From Spongiibacter sp. IMCC21906 (lineage in GTDB: Bacteria; Pseudomonadota; Gammaproteobacteria; Pseudomonadales; Spongiibacteraceae): a DNA stretch of 64,000 bases. The notes beneath the pieces are model-generated. The model did no database searches. It had not been told where the DNA came from and was given only the letters and a program-made list of their open reading frames with translations. The first letter of the stretch is position 1, and each line of letters starts with the position of its first letter. A program made the position numbers and the translations under genes. Of this stretch, positions 46,358 through 56,865 are shown piece by piece. The stretch lies in contig NZ_CP011477.1 of assembly GCF_001010805.1 (NCBI RefSeq), positions 1,937,001 through 2,001,000 on the forward strand, in the 5' to 3' direction.

Positions 46358-46563
46358 GTGAAAAAGCCTAGTATTGCGTCATACTTGCTTTGGCTTTTAG
46401 CCTTGGGGGGGCAGTTGTGTTTTCTCTGATGTTGAGTTTCGGGAGGACTACCGCGTCAGTAAATATTGTGACAGCAAAGATAAGTATTATTAAGTTGATA
46501 CCGAGACATTTATCCATAGCGTTATGGATGGCGAATAGCCTGAAGCGTGGTTTTCTACCTTGA
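46358..46563 (+). pseudogene. Possible frameshifted small membrane protein gene at a G7 run
   Basis: From GTG 46358, a signal/membrane-like sequence (VKKPSIASYLLWLLALGG) reads to a TGA at 46427 just after a run of seven G (46405-46411). With one additional G, the frame would stay open to TGA 46561, about 68 residues, with a continuous hydrophobic segment. This could be a decayed gene, a slippage-controlled gene or chance. No ribosome site is convincing, so confidence is low. Confidence 0.2.
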
Positions 46564-46597
46564 CTGAAGGTAGTGGCGGGATGGGTGTTGGCCAAAT

Positions 46598-46634
46598 AAA
46601 AAGCCCAGCTCAATGAGATTGAGCTGGGCTTTTT
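46598..46634 (-). terminator. Strong terminator downstream of tRNA-Leu (bidirectional-looking)
   Basis: A 17-bp stem (46598-46614 with 46618-46634) and 3-nt loop, with T-runs on both strands, lies 6 nt from the 3' end of the minus-strand tRNA-Leu gene. Confidence 0.93.
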
Positions 46635-46639
46635 TGTAT

Positions 46640-46726
46640 TGGTACCAGTGGGCGGACTCGAACCGCCACTCCCGCAAAGGAACCAGATTTTGAATCTAGC
46701 GTGTCTACCAATTTCACCACACTGGC
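46640..46726 (-). tRNA. tRNA-Leu (anticodon CAA)
   Basis: On the minus strand an 87-nt class II tRNA folds. The acceptor stem is GCCAGTG/CACTGGT (with a G-U first pair). The D-arm contains TTGGTAGAC. The anticodon loop TTCAAAA gives anticodon CAA. A long variable arm follows, the T-arm contains GGTTCGAGTCC, and the 3' end ACCA is encoded. It reads UUG leucine codons. A tRNA-Leu next to queA is also seen in Pseudomonas. Confidence 0.97.
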
Positions 46727-46741
46727 CTTAAGTGGGGCGGG

Positions 46742-46769
46742 ATTATAGCAATCTTTTCACTGGGGTCAA
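46742..46769 (-). promoter_or_regulatory. Strong sigma-70 promoter of tRNA-Leu
   Basis: On the minus strand TTGACC (46769-46764) and a perfect TATAAT (46747-46742) are 16 nt apart. The discriminator that follows is GC-rich (CCCGCCCC), the feature of stringently controlled stable-RNA promoters. Confidence 0.88.
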
Positions 46770-46873
46770 TTGATCCGGTGAGATTGTTTGCAGATTGTTG
46801 GAAAAATCTTGGTGGGTGGAGTCATTGCGCAATTTCCGCTACTCTTGCGCGCTCACTTTGGAAGACCCGGTAC

Positions 46874-49050
<2,177 letters not shown>

Positions 49051-49142
49051 TGACGCCCTGGTGATTTGGGCAAATCGCCCAGCTCAGCAGCAGTCATTGC
49101 CAGCTGCAATCAAATACTCCGGGCAAATATTGGGAGTCCGTT

Positions 49143-49472
49143 ATGTACAAGCTCGTATTTTTTGTTCCTGAAGATCACGCTGAGGTGGTAAAAGCGGCGG
49201 TGTTTGCGGCAGGTGCGGGTCGGCAGGGCAATTATGATAGCTGCTGTTGGCAGTCTTCCGGTCGCGGGCAATTTCGACCGCTGGGTGGCAGTAAGCCCTT
49301 TATTGGTCAACAAGATCAGCTGGAAACCGTGGCAGAGCTGCGGATAGAAACAATCTGTGATCCCGCTTGTATGACGGCGGTTGTGGGCGCGCTGCGCAAA
49401 GCTCATCCCTACGAAGAACCCGCCTTTGATATTTTGCCATTGCTTGATGAAGCCAGCTTGAAAGGAGAGTAA
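49143..49472 (+). CDS. NIF3/YqfO C-terminal domain-like small protein
   Basis: It has 109 residues beginning MYKLVFFVPEDHAEVVKAAVF, continuing with AGAGRQGNYDSCCWQSSGRGQFRPLGGSKPFIG and ending RKAHPYEEPAFDILPL (segments quoted separately). This is the CutA/PII-like domain found inserted in some NIF3 proteins such as YqfO, and as a stand-alone protein in many proteobacteria. The metal-binding NIF3 domain itself is absent. Its function is unknown. It lies 2 nt upstream of the gamma-carbonic-anhydrase gene and is presumably co-transcribed. Confidence 0.85.
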   Translation: MYKLVFFVPEDHAEVVKAAVFAAGAGRQGNYDSCCWQSSGRGQFRPLGGSKPFIGQQDQLETVAELRIETICDPACMTAVVGALRKAHPYEEPAFDILPLLDEASLKGE

Positions 49473-49474
49473 CC

Positions 49475-50014
49475 ATGTTATATCAACTGGATGACCTGCA
49501 GATTCAGTTAGAAGGCCAGGGGCATTTTGTGGCCGAAAACGCGGCGGTGATTGGCAATGTGCTGCTGCAAGATAGCGTGAATATTTGGTTTAACGTGGTT
49601 ATTCGTGGCGACAATGAGCTGATGACAATTGGTGCCCGGACCAATATTCAAGATGCTGCGGTGCTGCATAGCGATCCGGGTTTTCCGTTGACGATTGCAG
49701 AGGATGTCACCGTGGGCCATAAGGCCATGTTGCATGGCTGTAGTATTGGTGCCGGAAGCTTGATTGGTATTAATGCGGTGGTGTTAAACGGCGCCAAGGT
49801 TGGTAAGGGTTGCATTATTGGTGCGGGAGCGCTGGTGACTGAAGGCATGGAGATACCCGACGGCGCGATGGTAATGGGCGTGCCAGCCAAGGTGCGGCGC
49901 AATTTAAGCGATGAAGAGCGGCAGGGTTTGCTGGCTTCGGCAGCGCACTATGTCGAGAATGGCCAGCGTTATTTGAAGGGGCTAAAACGGCAATGGCAGT
50001 CGGAAGAGGGGTGA
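49475..50014 (+). CDS. Gamma-class carbonic anhydrase-like protein (YrdA/PaaY type)
   Basis: It has 179 residues of left-handed beta-helix hexapeptide repeats (IGNVLLQDSVNIW... IGAGSLIGINAVVLNGAKVGKGCIIGAGALV, in pieces). The three zinc-ligand histidines appear in LHSD and GHKAMLHG. The C-terminal GVPAKVRRNL is typical. Members bind metal and some have carbonic anhydrase or thioesterase activity, but the substrate here is open. It lies between the NIF3-like gene and the DUF1289 gene in one directon. Confidence 0.92.
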   Translation: MLYQLDDLQIQLEGQGHFVAENAAVIGNVLLQDSVNIWFNVVIRGDNELMTIGARTNIQDAAVLHSDPGFPLTIAEDVTVGHKAMLHGCSIGAGSLIGINAVVLNGAKVGKGCIIGAGALVTEGMEIPDGAMVMGVPAKVRRNLSDEERQGLLASAAHYVENGQRYLKGLKRQWQSEEG

Positions 50015-50019
50015 GCTAA

Positions 50020-50238
50020 ATGGATAAAGCGGATGAGCCCGACACGGTTGAGCAAAAGATTGCCTCGCCCTGTATTTCGGTTTGCGCACTGGATGAAAAC
50101 GATGTTTGCAGCGGGTGTTTTCGAGACCTCGAAGAAATCGCCCGCTGGTCATCTATGGATAACGAACAAAAGCGGGACGTGTTGCTGCTTTGTCGGGATC
50201 GGCGCAAGCAGCGTTTTGGTGATTTTGGCTTAGGATAG
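50020..50238 (+). CDS. DUF1289 small cysteine protein
   Basis: It has 72 residues with the family pattern SPCISVCALDENDVCSGCFR and DLEEIARWSSM, i.e. four conserved Cys that probably bind a metal. Widespread in proteobacteria, it has no established function. It begins 6 nt after the gamma-carbonic-anhydrase-like gene. Confidence 0.9.
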   Translation: MDKADEPDTVEQKIASPCISVCALDENDVCSGCFRDLEEIARWSSMDNEQKRDVLLLCRDRRKQRFGDFGLG

Positions 50239-50297
50239 TTCGGCTTAGTTGTTCGGCCCTTGCTTTGCTGCAGGATAAGCGACTGTTTCGTGTTGAA

Positions 50298-51578
50298 TTA
50301 AAGTCGCTCAGCGTTGTTCTGGCTTCGGGCGGTAAAGGCGCGCACTTTTTGAATTAAGTTGCCTTTCACTTCTGTAATTTCAAAACGGTAATGCTCAAAT
50401 CTCACGCCTACCGAGGCTTCGGGGAAGGACTCCAGTTTTTCTAGTAGCAGGCCGTTCAGCGTTTTGGGGCCGTCGGTGGGCAGTTCCCATTTTAGTGCTT
50501 TGTTGATATCCCGAATTGTCGTGGTGCCATCAATAATATAGCTGCCATCTTGCTGATGAGTAATGTCGTCCGTATCGGTGCTGAGGTTGGAGGTGAACTC
50601 CCCGACGATTTCCTCCAGCAAATCTTCCAGGGTGACAATACCCTGCATAACACCGTATTCGTCCACCACAATACCCATGCGGCGTTTTTGTTGTTGAAAG
50701 TTAAATAGCTGCGTATTGAGTGGGGTGCCCTCTGGTATGAAGTAGGGGCTGCGCAGAGAATTTAATAGGGCGTCTCGTTGCACTTGCCCCATTTTGTTGA
50801 CGCTGTTGATGATATCTCGCTGGTGGAGAATGCCGACAATATTGTCGATATCCCCTTGGTACACCGGAATTCGGGTGAATTCGGCATCTCGTAGCTTTTC
50901 AATGATAATGTCGGTTTCGGCATCGACGTCGATACCAAAGACCTCGTTGCGAGGGATCATAATATCCTCAACGGTGATCTGCTCCAGATCGAGGATATTC
51001 AGCAGCATGCCTTTGTGATGTTTGGGAATCAGGTGTCCGGCGTCGCCAACAATGGTGCGTAGCTCTTCGACCCCAATATGATCAGAGCCATCGCCTCGCT
51101 CCACGCCGGTCAGCCTCAATACAGCATGGGTGATGTGGCTGACCAGCCAAATTAGCGGTGTCAAAAACTTACGCAATGGCAGCAGTACGTGGCTAACCGT
51201 GTAAGCGACAAACTCTGATTTGTAGGCAGCGATGGTTTTGGGGATGATCTCGGCAAAAATCAAAAAAGCTAGGGTCAGTAAAATAGAGGCAGGGACCACC
51301 GCATTGTCGCCATATAGCCGAATGGCAATAACCGTCGCAATGGCGGCGGCTAAATTGTTGACCAGATTGTTGCCGATCAGAATAGTGCTGATCAGGCTGT
51401 CCGGATGTTCAAGAAGTTTTGCCGCCCGGCGGGCACCACGATGACCGGATTTGGCCCGGTGGCGGAGACGGTAGCGATTGAGAGACATCATCCCGGTTTC
51501 AGAACCCGAGAAAAAAGCCGACATTACGATTAGCGCAGCTAATACACTAAATAGTAGACCCAGCGGTGCTTCGTTCAA
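50298..51578 (-). CDS. corB: CNNM/CorB-type (HlyC/CorC family) membrane transporter
   Basis: It has 426 residues: an N-terminal DUF21 transmembrane domain (about 1-190; SAFFSGSETGMMSLNRYRLRH at the start), two CBS domains (about 205-325) and a C-terminal CorC/HlyC domain. CorB-type proteins are linked to Mg2+/Co2+ transport or resistance. The start is TTG 51578 with GGGAG about 12 nt upstream; no ATG gives the family N-terminus. It is downstream of the YpjD-like gene and convergent with DUF1289. The pairing ypjD-corB next to ffh is conserved in gammaproteobacteria. Confidence 0.92.
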   Translation of the reverse strand: MNEAPLGLLFSVLAALIVMSAFFSGSETGMMSLNRYRLRHRAKSGHRGARRAAKLLEHPDSLISTILIGNNLVNNLAAAIATVIAIRLYGDNAVVPASILLTLAFLIFAEIIPKTIAAYKSEFVAYTVSHVLLPLRKFLTPLIWLVSHITHAVLRLTGVERGDGSDHIGVEELRTIVGDAGHLIPKHHKGMLLNILDLEQITVEDIMIPRNEVFGIDVDAETDIIIEKLRDAEFTRIPVYQGDIDNIVGILHQRDIINSVNKMGQVQRDALLNSLRSPYFIPEGTPLNTQLFNFQQQKRRMGIVVDEYGVMQGIVTLEDLLEEIVGEFTSNLSTDTDDITHQQDGSYIIDGTTTIRDINKALKWELPTDGPKTLNGLLLEKLESFPEASVGVRFEHYRFEITEVKGNLIQKVRAFTARSQNNAERL

Positions 51579-51679
51579 AAAGCCAATAACTCCCTAGTAA
51601 AATAAAACGCCCATCTTGAATAAAAAGGCAGGTGGGGACAAGCGCGAAGGTGCACGATGTGCAATGAGATTGGTTGCAT

Positions 51680-52468
51680 TTAGCCAATTATCCATTGCAG
51701 CACGACTTGGGTACCGATGTAAGCCAGCATTAGGCTTGCGAAGGCCCAAAGTGTCCAGCGGATGGCGGTACGGCTGCGCCAGCCTAAAGTGGTCCGTCCC
51801 CAGAGCAGAATGGCAAACAACAGCCAAGCTAATACTGAAAACACGGTTTTGTGTACTAAATGCTGGGCAAACAAATCTTGTACATAAAGCGCACCGCTGC
51901 CAATAGCCAAGGTTAATAAGGCAAAACCGGCCCAAATTAATTCAAACAACATGGCTTCCATGGTTTGCAGTGGCGGCAGTACGCTGGTTAATCCCAGTAG
52001 GCGATGTTCTTTTAAGCGTTTGTCTTGTATGGCCAGCACCACCGCCTGGGCCGCCGCAACGGACAGTACACTGTAAGCCAAAATAGAGAAGATAATGTGA
52101 CTGAATACGCCGGGACTGACGTGTTTCATTATTTCGTGATTCACCGGCAGGGTAATTTCGGCCAGCAAAAATAGGGTAGCAAGAGGGTATAGCGCCACCA
52201 GCAAGTTGTGAATCGGCCGCCGCAGGCTGGTGCTGAGTGTGACCAAGCAGATTACCCAGCTAATTAATGACAGGGTTTGCGGTAGGCCAAGGTCAATACC
52301 ATTGGGCGTGTGAATAGCAGTAATAGCAGCCAGGGAGTGAGCGATCACCGCAAGCAATCCCACAAGGGTTGCCCCGACAGGGTTGTTCCGGTGCTTGATC
52401 TGCAAAACTTGCAGTCCGGTTGCGGCGCAATACAGCGTAATAGCCGCGATGCTCAGGTATACATTCAT
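51680..52468 (-). CDS. ypjD: CcsA/YpjD-like cytochrome c assembly family membrane protein
   Basis: It has 262 residues with about eight transmembrane helices, belonging to the CcsA/CcmC/YpjD superfamily (haem-handling core with conserved His, e.g. HSLAAITAIH and FSHIIFSILAYSVL). It is always divergent from ffh in gammaproteobacteria, as here. Its exact role is not established; cytochrome c maturation genes are not nearby. Confidence 0.88.
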   Translation of the reverse strand: MNVYLSIAAITLYCAATGLQVLQIKHRNNPVGATLVGLLAVIAHSLAAITAIHTPNGIDLGLPQTLSLISWVICLVTLSTSLRRPIHNLLVALYPLATLFLLAEITLPVNHEIMKHVSPGVFSHIIFSILAYSVLSVAAAQAVVLAIQDKRLKEHRLLGLTSVLPPLQTMEAMLFELIWAGFALLTLAIGSGALYVQDLFAQHLVHKTVFSVLAWLLFAILLWGRTTLGWRSRTAIRWTLWAFASLMLAYIGTQVVLQWIIG

Positions 52469-52694
52469 TCAGGTTTACTGGCCGTATTGTTGTCTTGCCG
52501 ATATTTGGGTGTCATAACGCGCAACCGCATTGGGTCCCGCTGCCGACTCGGTTATACTGCTGCCCATTAGCGTGTCCGTCGGGTGCTGACGAGGCAGAGG
52601 CAGATTGTAAGCGCGATAGCGCAGAGCTGTCGACTCGTAGCCATAATTACCCGCGCCATATCCAGTTTGATTTAGAGATTTAAGAGAGCAAAGC

Positions 52695-54068
52695 ATGTTT
52701 GATAGCTTGCAGGAACGTCTTTCCCAAACCTTGCGCCACGTCACCGGTCAGGCGCGATTGAGTGAAGACAATATAAAAGATGCCATGCGAGATGTGCGGA
52801 TGGCCTTGTTGGAAGCCGACGTAGCCCTGCCCGTGGTCAAGGACTTTGTGGAAGCGGTGCGCAGTCGTGCGGTGGGGCAGGAGGTCAGCAAAAGCCTTAG
52901 TCCGGGGCAGATGTTTGTCAAAATTGTCCAGCAAGAGCTGGAAAACATCATGGGCCAAACCAATGAGTCTCTGAATCTTGCTGTGCAGCCTCCCGCTGTG
53001 ATTTTAATGGCGGGCCTGCAAGGGGCGGGTAAAACCACCTCGGTGGCAAAGCTCGCCAAATACCTAAAAGAAAAACAGAAGAAAAAAGTATTGGTGGTGT
53101 CTGCCGATATTTATCGACCTGCTGCGATCAAGCAGCTGGAAACGGTAGCCAATGAGGTCGGGGCCGCGTTTTTTCCTAGCACCATTGAGCAAAAGCCGGT
53201 GGATATTGCCAATGGCGCTATTGCTGAAGCCAAGCTGAAGTTTTATGACGTGGTGATTGTGGATACGGCCGGTCGCCTTCATATCGACGCGGATATGATG
53301 GATGAGATTAAGCAGTTGCACGCGGCGATCAATCCGGTAGAAACCCTGTTTGTGGTCGATGCTATGACCGGGCAGGATGCAGCGAATACCGCGAAGGCGT
53401 TTAATGAGGCATTACCGCTTACCGGGGTGATTTTGACCAAAGCTGATGCTGACAGTCGCGGTGGTGCGGCTCTGTCTGTTCGCCATATTACGGGCAAGCC
53501 GATTAAGTTTATTGGTACCGGTGAAAAAACCGATGCTTTAGACCCTTTCTATCCCGATAGGATTGCCTCCCGAATTTTAGGGATGGGGGATATTCTTTCT
53601 CTGATTGACGAGGCCGAAGCCAAGCTCGATAAGCAGAAAGCAGAAAAGCTCGCCAAAAAAATCAAGAAAGGTAAAAAGTTTGACCTGGAGGACCTCCGGG
53701 ACCAGTTGCAACAAATGCAGCAAATGGGTGGGCTTGGCGGTTTGATGGATAAATTGCCAGGCATGGGTAATATGTCGCAAATGGCCCAGGGTCAGCTAGA
53801 TAGCAAAATGTTTACCCGTATGGAGGCAATTATTAACTCCATGACTCCGGCTGAACGTCGCAACCCCGATGTTCTTAACGGCTCTCGCAAACGCCGTATT
53901 ACAGTGGGTTCTGGTACTGAAATTCAAGATTTGAACCGCCTGCTAAAACAGCACAAGCAGATGGCCAAAATGATGAAAAAGATGGGCCAAAAGGGTGGTA
54001 TGACCAATATGATGCGAGGCATGGGGGGAATGATGCCTCCGGGTGGTGGACGTTTTCCCGGCATGTAA
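52695..54068 (+). CDS. ffh: Signal recognition particle protein Ffh
   Basis: GTPase of the bacterial SRP that targets inner-membrane proteins with 4.5S RNA. It has 457 residues: the N domain, the G domain (GLQGAGKTTSVAKLA, DTAGRLH, TKADADSRGGAAL) and a Met-rich M domain beginning near residue 325 and ending in a Gly/Met-rich tail (GGMTNMMRGMGGMMPPG). Length is normal. It is divergent from ypjD and upstream of rpsP, though 353 nt separate it from that gene. Confidence 0.97.
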   Translation: MFDSLQERLSQTLRHVTGQARLSEDNIKDAMRDVRMALLEADVALPVVKDFVEAVRSRAVGQEVSKSLSPGQMFVKIVQQELENIMGQTNESLNLAVQPPAVILMAGLQGAGKTTSVAKLAKYLKEKQKKKVLVVSADIYRPAAIKQLETVANEVGAAFFPSTIEQKPVDIANGAIAEAKLKFYDVVIVDTAGRLHIDADMMDEIKQLHAAINPVETLFVVDAMTGQDAANTAKAFNEALPLTGVILTKADADSRGGAALSVRHITGKPIKFIGTGEKTDALDPFYPDRIASRILGMGDILSLIDEAEAKLDKQKAEKLAKKIKKGKKFDLEDLRDQLQQMQQMGGLGGLMDKLPGMGNMSQMAQGQLDSKMFTRMEAIINSMTPAERRNPDVLNGSRKRRITVGSGTEIQDLNRLLKQHKQMAKMMKKMGQKGGMTNMMRGMGGMMPPGGGRFPGM

Positions 54069-54294
54069 TGCACGCTGATAGTAGGGAGTCGGCGGACTTG
54101 AGTCGTCGGCTTTCCTTAAAAAGCAATTAGATCGTAAGCGGTTTTTTAGCAGAAAAGTTAAAGTTATTTCTGCATACTTGATGCAAGAATTTGATTTTAA
54201 AGGCTTAAAAATATTCAACGAGCTTTTTTGAGTTGGCGGCTACCTTCGTGACTTAAATCCCGCGCCGAAAGGCTAATAAAAAAGCGCCTAAGTG

Positions 54295-54323
54295 TTTCAA
54301 ACGCCACGTATTTCCCTTATAAT
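54295..54323 (+). promoter_or_regulatory. Promoter of the rpsP-rimM-trmD-rplS operon
   Basis: A perfect -10 box TATAAT (54318-54323) lies 17 nt after a weaker -35 TTTCAA (54295-54300). The segment after it is GC-rich (GCCGCGCC), as in growth-rate-controlled promoters. The rest of the 54069-54294 gap shows nothing I can identify. Confidence 0.7.
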
Positions 54324-54336
54324 GCCGCGCCTTTAC

Positions 54337-54360
54337 GGCCACGTATATTTAGTCGTGGTC
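54337..54360 (+). other. Stem-loop in the rpsP leader
   Basis: GGCCACG (54337-54343) pairs with CGTGGTC (54354-54360) around a 10-nt loop, within the predicted ~90-nt untranslated leader. It could be a ribosomal-protein leader element; no named motif is recognised. Confidence 0.35.
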
Positions 54361-54421
54361 ATGCCAATTTTTTAGCAGCAAGCTCAAGGGCTTGTCGTAA
54401 ACCATAGGAAATGAAACAAGA

Positions 54422-54682
54422 ATGGTCACTATTCGTTTGTCTCGCGGCGGTTCTAAGAAGCGCCCATTTTATCACCTGACAGTTACCGATAGCCGTAATT
54501 CACGTGATGGCCGCTTCATCGAGCGCGTAGGCTTCTTTAACCCTATCGCCCGTGGCCAGGAAGAGCGTCTGCGTGTTGAAGAGGCTCGTGTTGAGCATTG
54601 GCTTGCTCAAGGTGCTCAGCTTTCTGATCGCGTTGCTCAGCTTTTGAAAGAACACAAGAAAGAAGCAGCTGCAGCAGCGTAA
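54422..54682 (+). CDS. rpsP: 30S ribosomal protein S16
   Basis: Small-subunit ribosomal protein needed for 30S assembly. It has 86 residues, starting [21 protein letters not shown] with the family-typical [14 protein letters not shown]. It is the first gene of the rpsP-rimM-trmD-rplS operon, preceded by its own promoter; rimM follows after 3 nt. Confidence 0.98.
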   Translation: MVTIRLSRGGSKKRPFYHLTVTDSRNSRDGRFIERVGFFNPIARGQEERLRVEEARVEHWLAQGAQLSDRVAQLLKEHKKEAAAAA

Positions 54683-54685
54683 GCG

Positions 54686-55222
54686 ATGACAGCATCCCCC
54701 GAACAATATGTGGTGGTGGCTAAAATCACCACGGTTTACGGGGTTAAAGGATGGGTAAAAGTACATTCATTTACTGATCCTTTAGAGAATTTTTTAGATT
54801 TTGACCGCTGTTTTTATAAGCGGGGAGAGTGTTGGTTGGCACTGGATATTGAACAGAGCCGGCGGCACGGCAAAGGTATTGTCCTCGCCATTGATGGTGT
54901 TGATGACCGGGATAAAGCCCAAGCTTATTGCGGTATTGAATTGGCGATTCCAAGTGCGGATTTGCCAACTCTGGAAAGCGGTGAGTTTTACTGGCACCAG
55001 TTGATCGGCTTGAAAGTATTTAGCAAGCGCGACGAGTTACTGCTGCTGGGTGAGGTCAGCGATATGCTGGAGACGGGAGCCAACGACGTTATGATCGTAA
55101 AGCCCTGTCATGGCAGCATCGATGACCAACAAAGACTGGTTCCCTATCTGCCTGAGCAGTTTATAGAGCAGATTGATTTGAACGCAGGCGAGATCATTGT
55201 TGACTGGGATCCTGATTTTTAA
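54686..55222 (+). CDS. rimM: Ribosome maturation factor RimM
   Basis: Binds S19 and assists 16S rRNA processing of the 30S head. It has 178 residues: an N-terminal RimM barrel (VVVAKITTVYGVKGWVKVHSFTD) and a C-terminal PRC-barrel (EFYWHQLIGLKVF ... LGEVSDMLETGANDVMIV). It ends with the family-typical DLNAGEIIVDWDPDF. It lies second in the operon. Confidence 0.96.
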   Translation: MTASPEQYVVVAKITTVYGVKGWVKVHSFTDPLENFLDFDRCFYKRGECWLALDIEQSRRHGKGIVLAIDGVDDRDKAQAYCGIELAIPSADLPTLESGEFYWHQLIGLKVFSKRDELLLLGEVSDMLETGANDVMIVKPCHGSIDDQQRLVPYLPEQFIEQIDLNAGEIIVDWDPDF

Positions 55223-55295
55223 GGCTCGGTCCCAGTAAATTGCTTCAAGTATTGCAGCTGATATTTGTAGTAAAGGTTTAATTAGGAGGCGGGTC

Positions 55296-56036
55296 ATGGA
55301 TATTGCTGTCGTGACGCTGTTTCCAGAGATGTTTGACGCCGTCAGCAAATATGGCGTGACGGGCAGAGCGGTAAAAAACGGGGCCCTCAGTATTCAGTGC
55401 TGCAACCCCAGACAATTTACTGCTGATCGTCATCAGACCGTGGATGACCGACCCTATGGCGGTGGCCCGGGTATGGTGATGATGGCACCCCCTTTGGCAG
55501 AAGCGGTTGCTTCGGCAAAAGAGAGTGTAGGTGGCAACGCCAAGGTGATTTATTTGTCACCCCAGGGCCAACCGTTAACCCAGTCGAAACTGGAGCAGTT
55601 GGCGGAGCAGTCAGCGCTAGTGATGCTAGCCGGACGCTACGAAGGGGTTGATGAGCGACTGATCTCCGAAGTGGTCGATGAAGAGTTGTCGATTGGAGAT
55701 TATGTGTTAAGTGGCGGCGAGTTGGCGGCCATGGTGGTAATAGATGGCTTGAGTCGTTTGTTACCGGGGGTGTTAGGTCACCCCTTGTCGGCGGAGCAAG
55801 ACTCCTTTGCTGATGGATTATTGGATTGCCCGCACTATACGCGGCCTGAGCAATTTCGAGACTTGCCAGTGCCAAAGGTGTTAACCAGTGGCAATCATGA
55901 AGCTATACGACGCTGGCGTTTAAAACAATCGCTGGGTCGAACCTGGCAAAGACGCCCAGACCTGCTGGATAAGCAGGATTTGAGTGAAGAGCAAAAACAA
56001 TTGCTGGCGGAATACATCCGCGAGTGTAACGATTAA
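55296..56036 (+). CDS. trmD: tRNA (guanine-N1)-methyltransferase TrmD
   Basis: SPOUT methyltransferase making m1G37 in tRNAs reading CNN and some GGN codons, which prevents frameshifting. It has 246 residues. The motifs [24 protein letters not shown], the knot segment [12 protein letters not shown] and [15 protein letters not shown] are all present. AGGAGG precedes ATG 55296. It is third in the operon. Confidence 0.97.
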   Translation: MDIAVVTLFPEMFDAVSKYGVTGRAVKNGALSIQCCNPRQFTADRHQTVDDRPYGGGPGMVMMAPPLAEAVASAKESVGGNAKVIYLSPQGQPLTQSKLEQLAEQSALVMLAGRYEGVDERLISEVVDEELSIGDYVLSGGELAAMVVIDGLSRLLPGVLGHPLSAEQDSFADGLLDCPHYTRPEQFRDLPVPKVLTSGNHEAIRRWRLKQSLGRTWQRRPDLLDKQDLSEEQKQLLAEYIRECND

Positions 56037-56083
56037 CAGACAAGTTAGCTGTGAAGCTACAGACTTATATTTAGGAGCAGGCC

Positions 56084-56449
56084 ATGAGCAGCACCAACAA
56101 AATTATCGCTGAGCTGGAAGCGGAGCAAACCGCTAAGGAACTACCGGAATTCGGCCCCGGCGACACTGTTGTCGTTCAGGTAAAAGTTAAAGAAGGTACT
56201 CGTGAGCGTTTGCAGGCCTTCGAAGGTGTTGTTCTGGGTGTGCGTAATCGCGCTCTTAACTCGGCTTTCACTGTTCGCAAAATTTCCCATGGTGTGGGTG
56301 TTGAGCGTACTTTTCAAACCTACAGCCCATTGATTGACAGCATTCAAGTTAAGCGACGTGGTGATGTACGTCAGGCAAAACTGTATTACTTGCGTGAGCG
56401 TAGCGGTCGTTCTGCACGTATTAAAGAAAAGCTGGCTACCAAGAGCTAA
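56084..56449 (+). CDS. rplS: 50S ribosomal protein L19
   Basis: Large-subunit protein at the subunit interface. It has 121 residues, with the [22 protein letters not shown] and [18 protein letters not shown] segments typical of L19. TTAGGAGC precedes the ATG. It is the last gene of the operon, followed by a strong terminator. Confidence 0.98.
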   Translation: MSSTNKIIAELEAEQTAKELPEFGPGDTVVVQVKVKEGTRERLQAFEGVVLGVRNRALNSAFTVRKISHGVGVERTFQTYSPLIDSIQVKRRGDVRQAKLYYLRERSGRSARIKEKLATKS

Positions 56450-56487
56450 GTTTTTCTGCGGACTTCGGTCCGCATCAATGCTCCCAG

Positions 56488-56516
56488 AAAAGGCAGCCCT
56501 AGGGCTGCCTTTTTGC
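56488..56516 (+). terminator. Rho-independent terminator of the rpsP operon
   Basis: AAAAGGCAGCCCT (56488-56500) is followed directly by its perfect complement AGGGCTGCCTTTT (56501-56513), forming a GC-rich stem with a minimal loop and terminal T-run. Confidence 0.95.
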
Positions 56517-56853
56517 GTTGTGTTAAGTTCAAGCTGGACGGAGTCAGTGGTATAAGTTTTAAGGGAATGGCTAGCGGTGACAGGGGCGCAGAGTTTCTCA
56601 TGGTTATATTTTGTGGAAGGGTGTTGCCGAATCAATGCTGAACGCTCCGGGGGTTATAAGCTTGCAGCTATACTGGCTAAAATGATCGCCGAGCTTCTGG
56701 TGTCAGCTTGGACACTACGCTAAGGTAGCTAGAATTTACTGAGCCGGTCATGGCTATGAGTAAGGTGGGGAAGGCTAAGCGTGTATAGGTCTTTTTCTAC
56801 AGCGCTGAAACTAGTCGACAGCGGCAATATCCAAGATAAATAACCATGATGTT
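56517..56853. other. Intergenic region between rplS and dsbC with a possible promoter
   Basis: There is no coding region that I can support. TTGGAC (56708-56713) and TAGAAT (56730-56735), 16 nt apart, are a reasonable sigma-70 promoter for dsbC, with a ~125-nt leader. The xerD gene that precedes dsbC in pseudomonads is absent here. Confidence 0.4.
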
Positions 56854-56865
56854 ATGGAGAGAGTT

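Noticed and set aside
46368-46613. Minus-strand 81-codon frame between tRNA-Leu and the TonB receptor.
   Set aside because: It begins inside the strong tRNA terminator, lacks a ribosome site and shows no family pattern.
55417-55875. Minus-strand open frame of about 150 codons inside trmD.
   Set aside because: It lies wholly within a clearly coding, well-conserved gene, with Pro/Ser/His-rich low-complexity translation typical of antisense frames.
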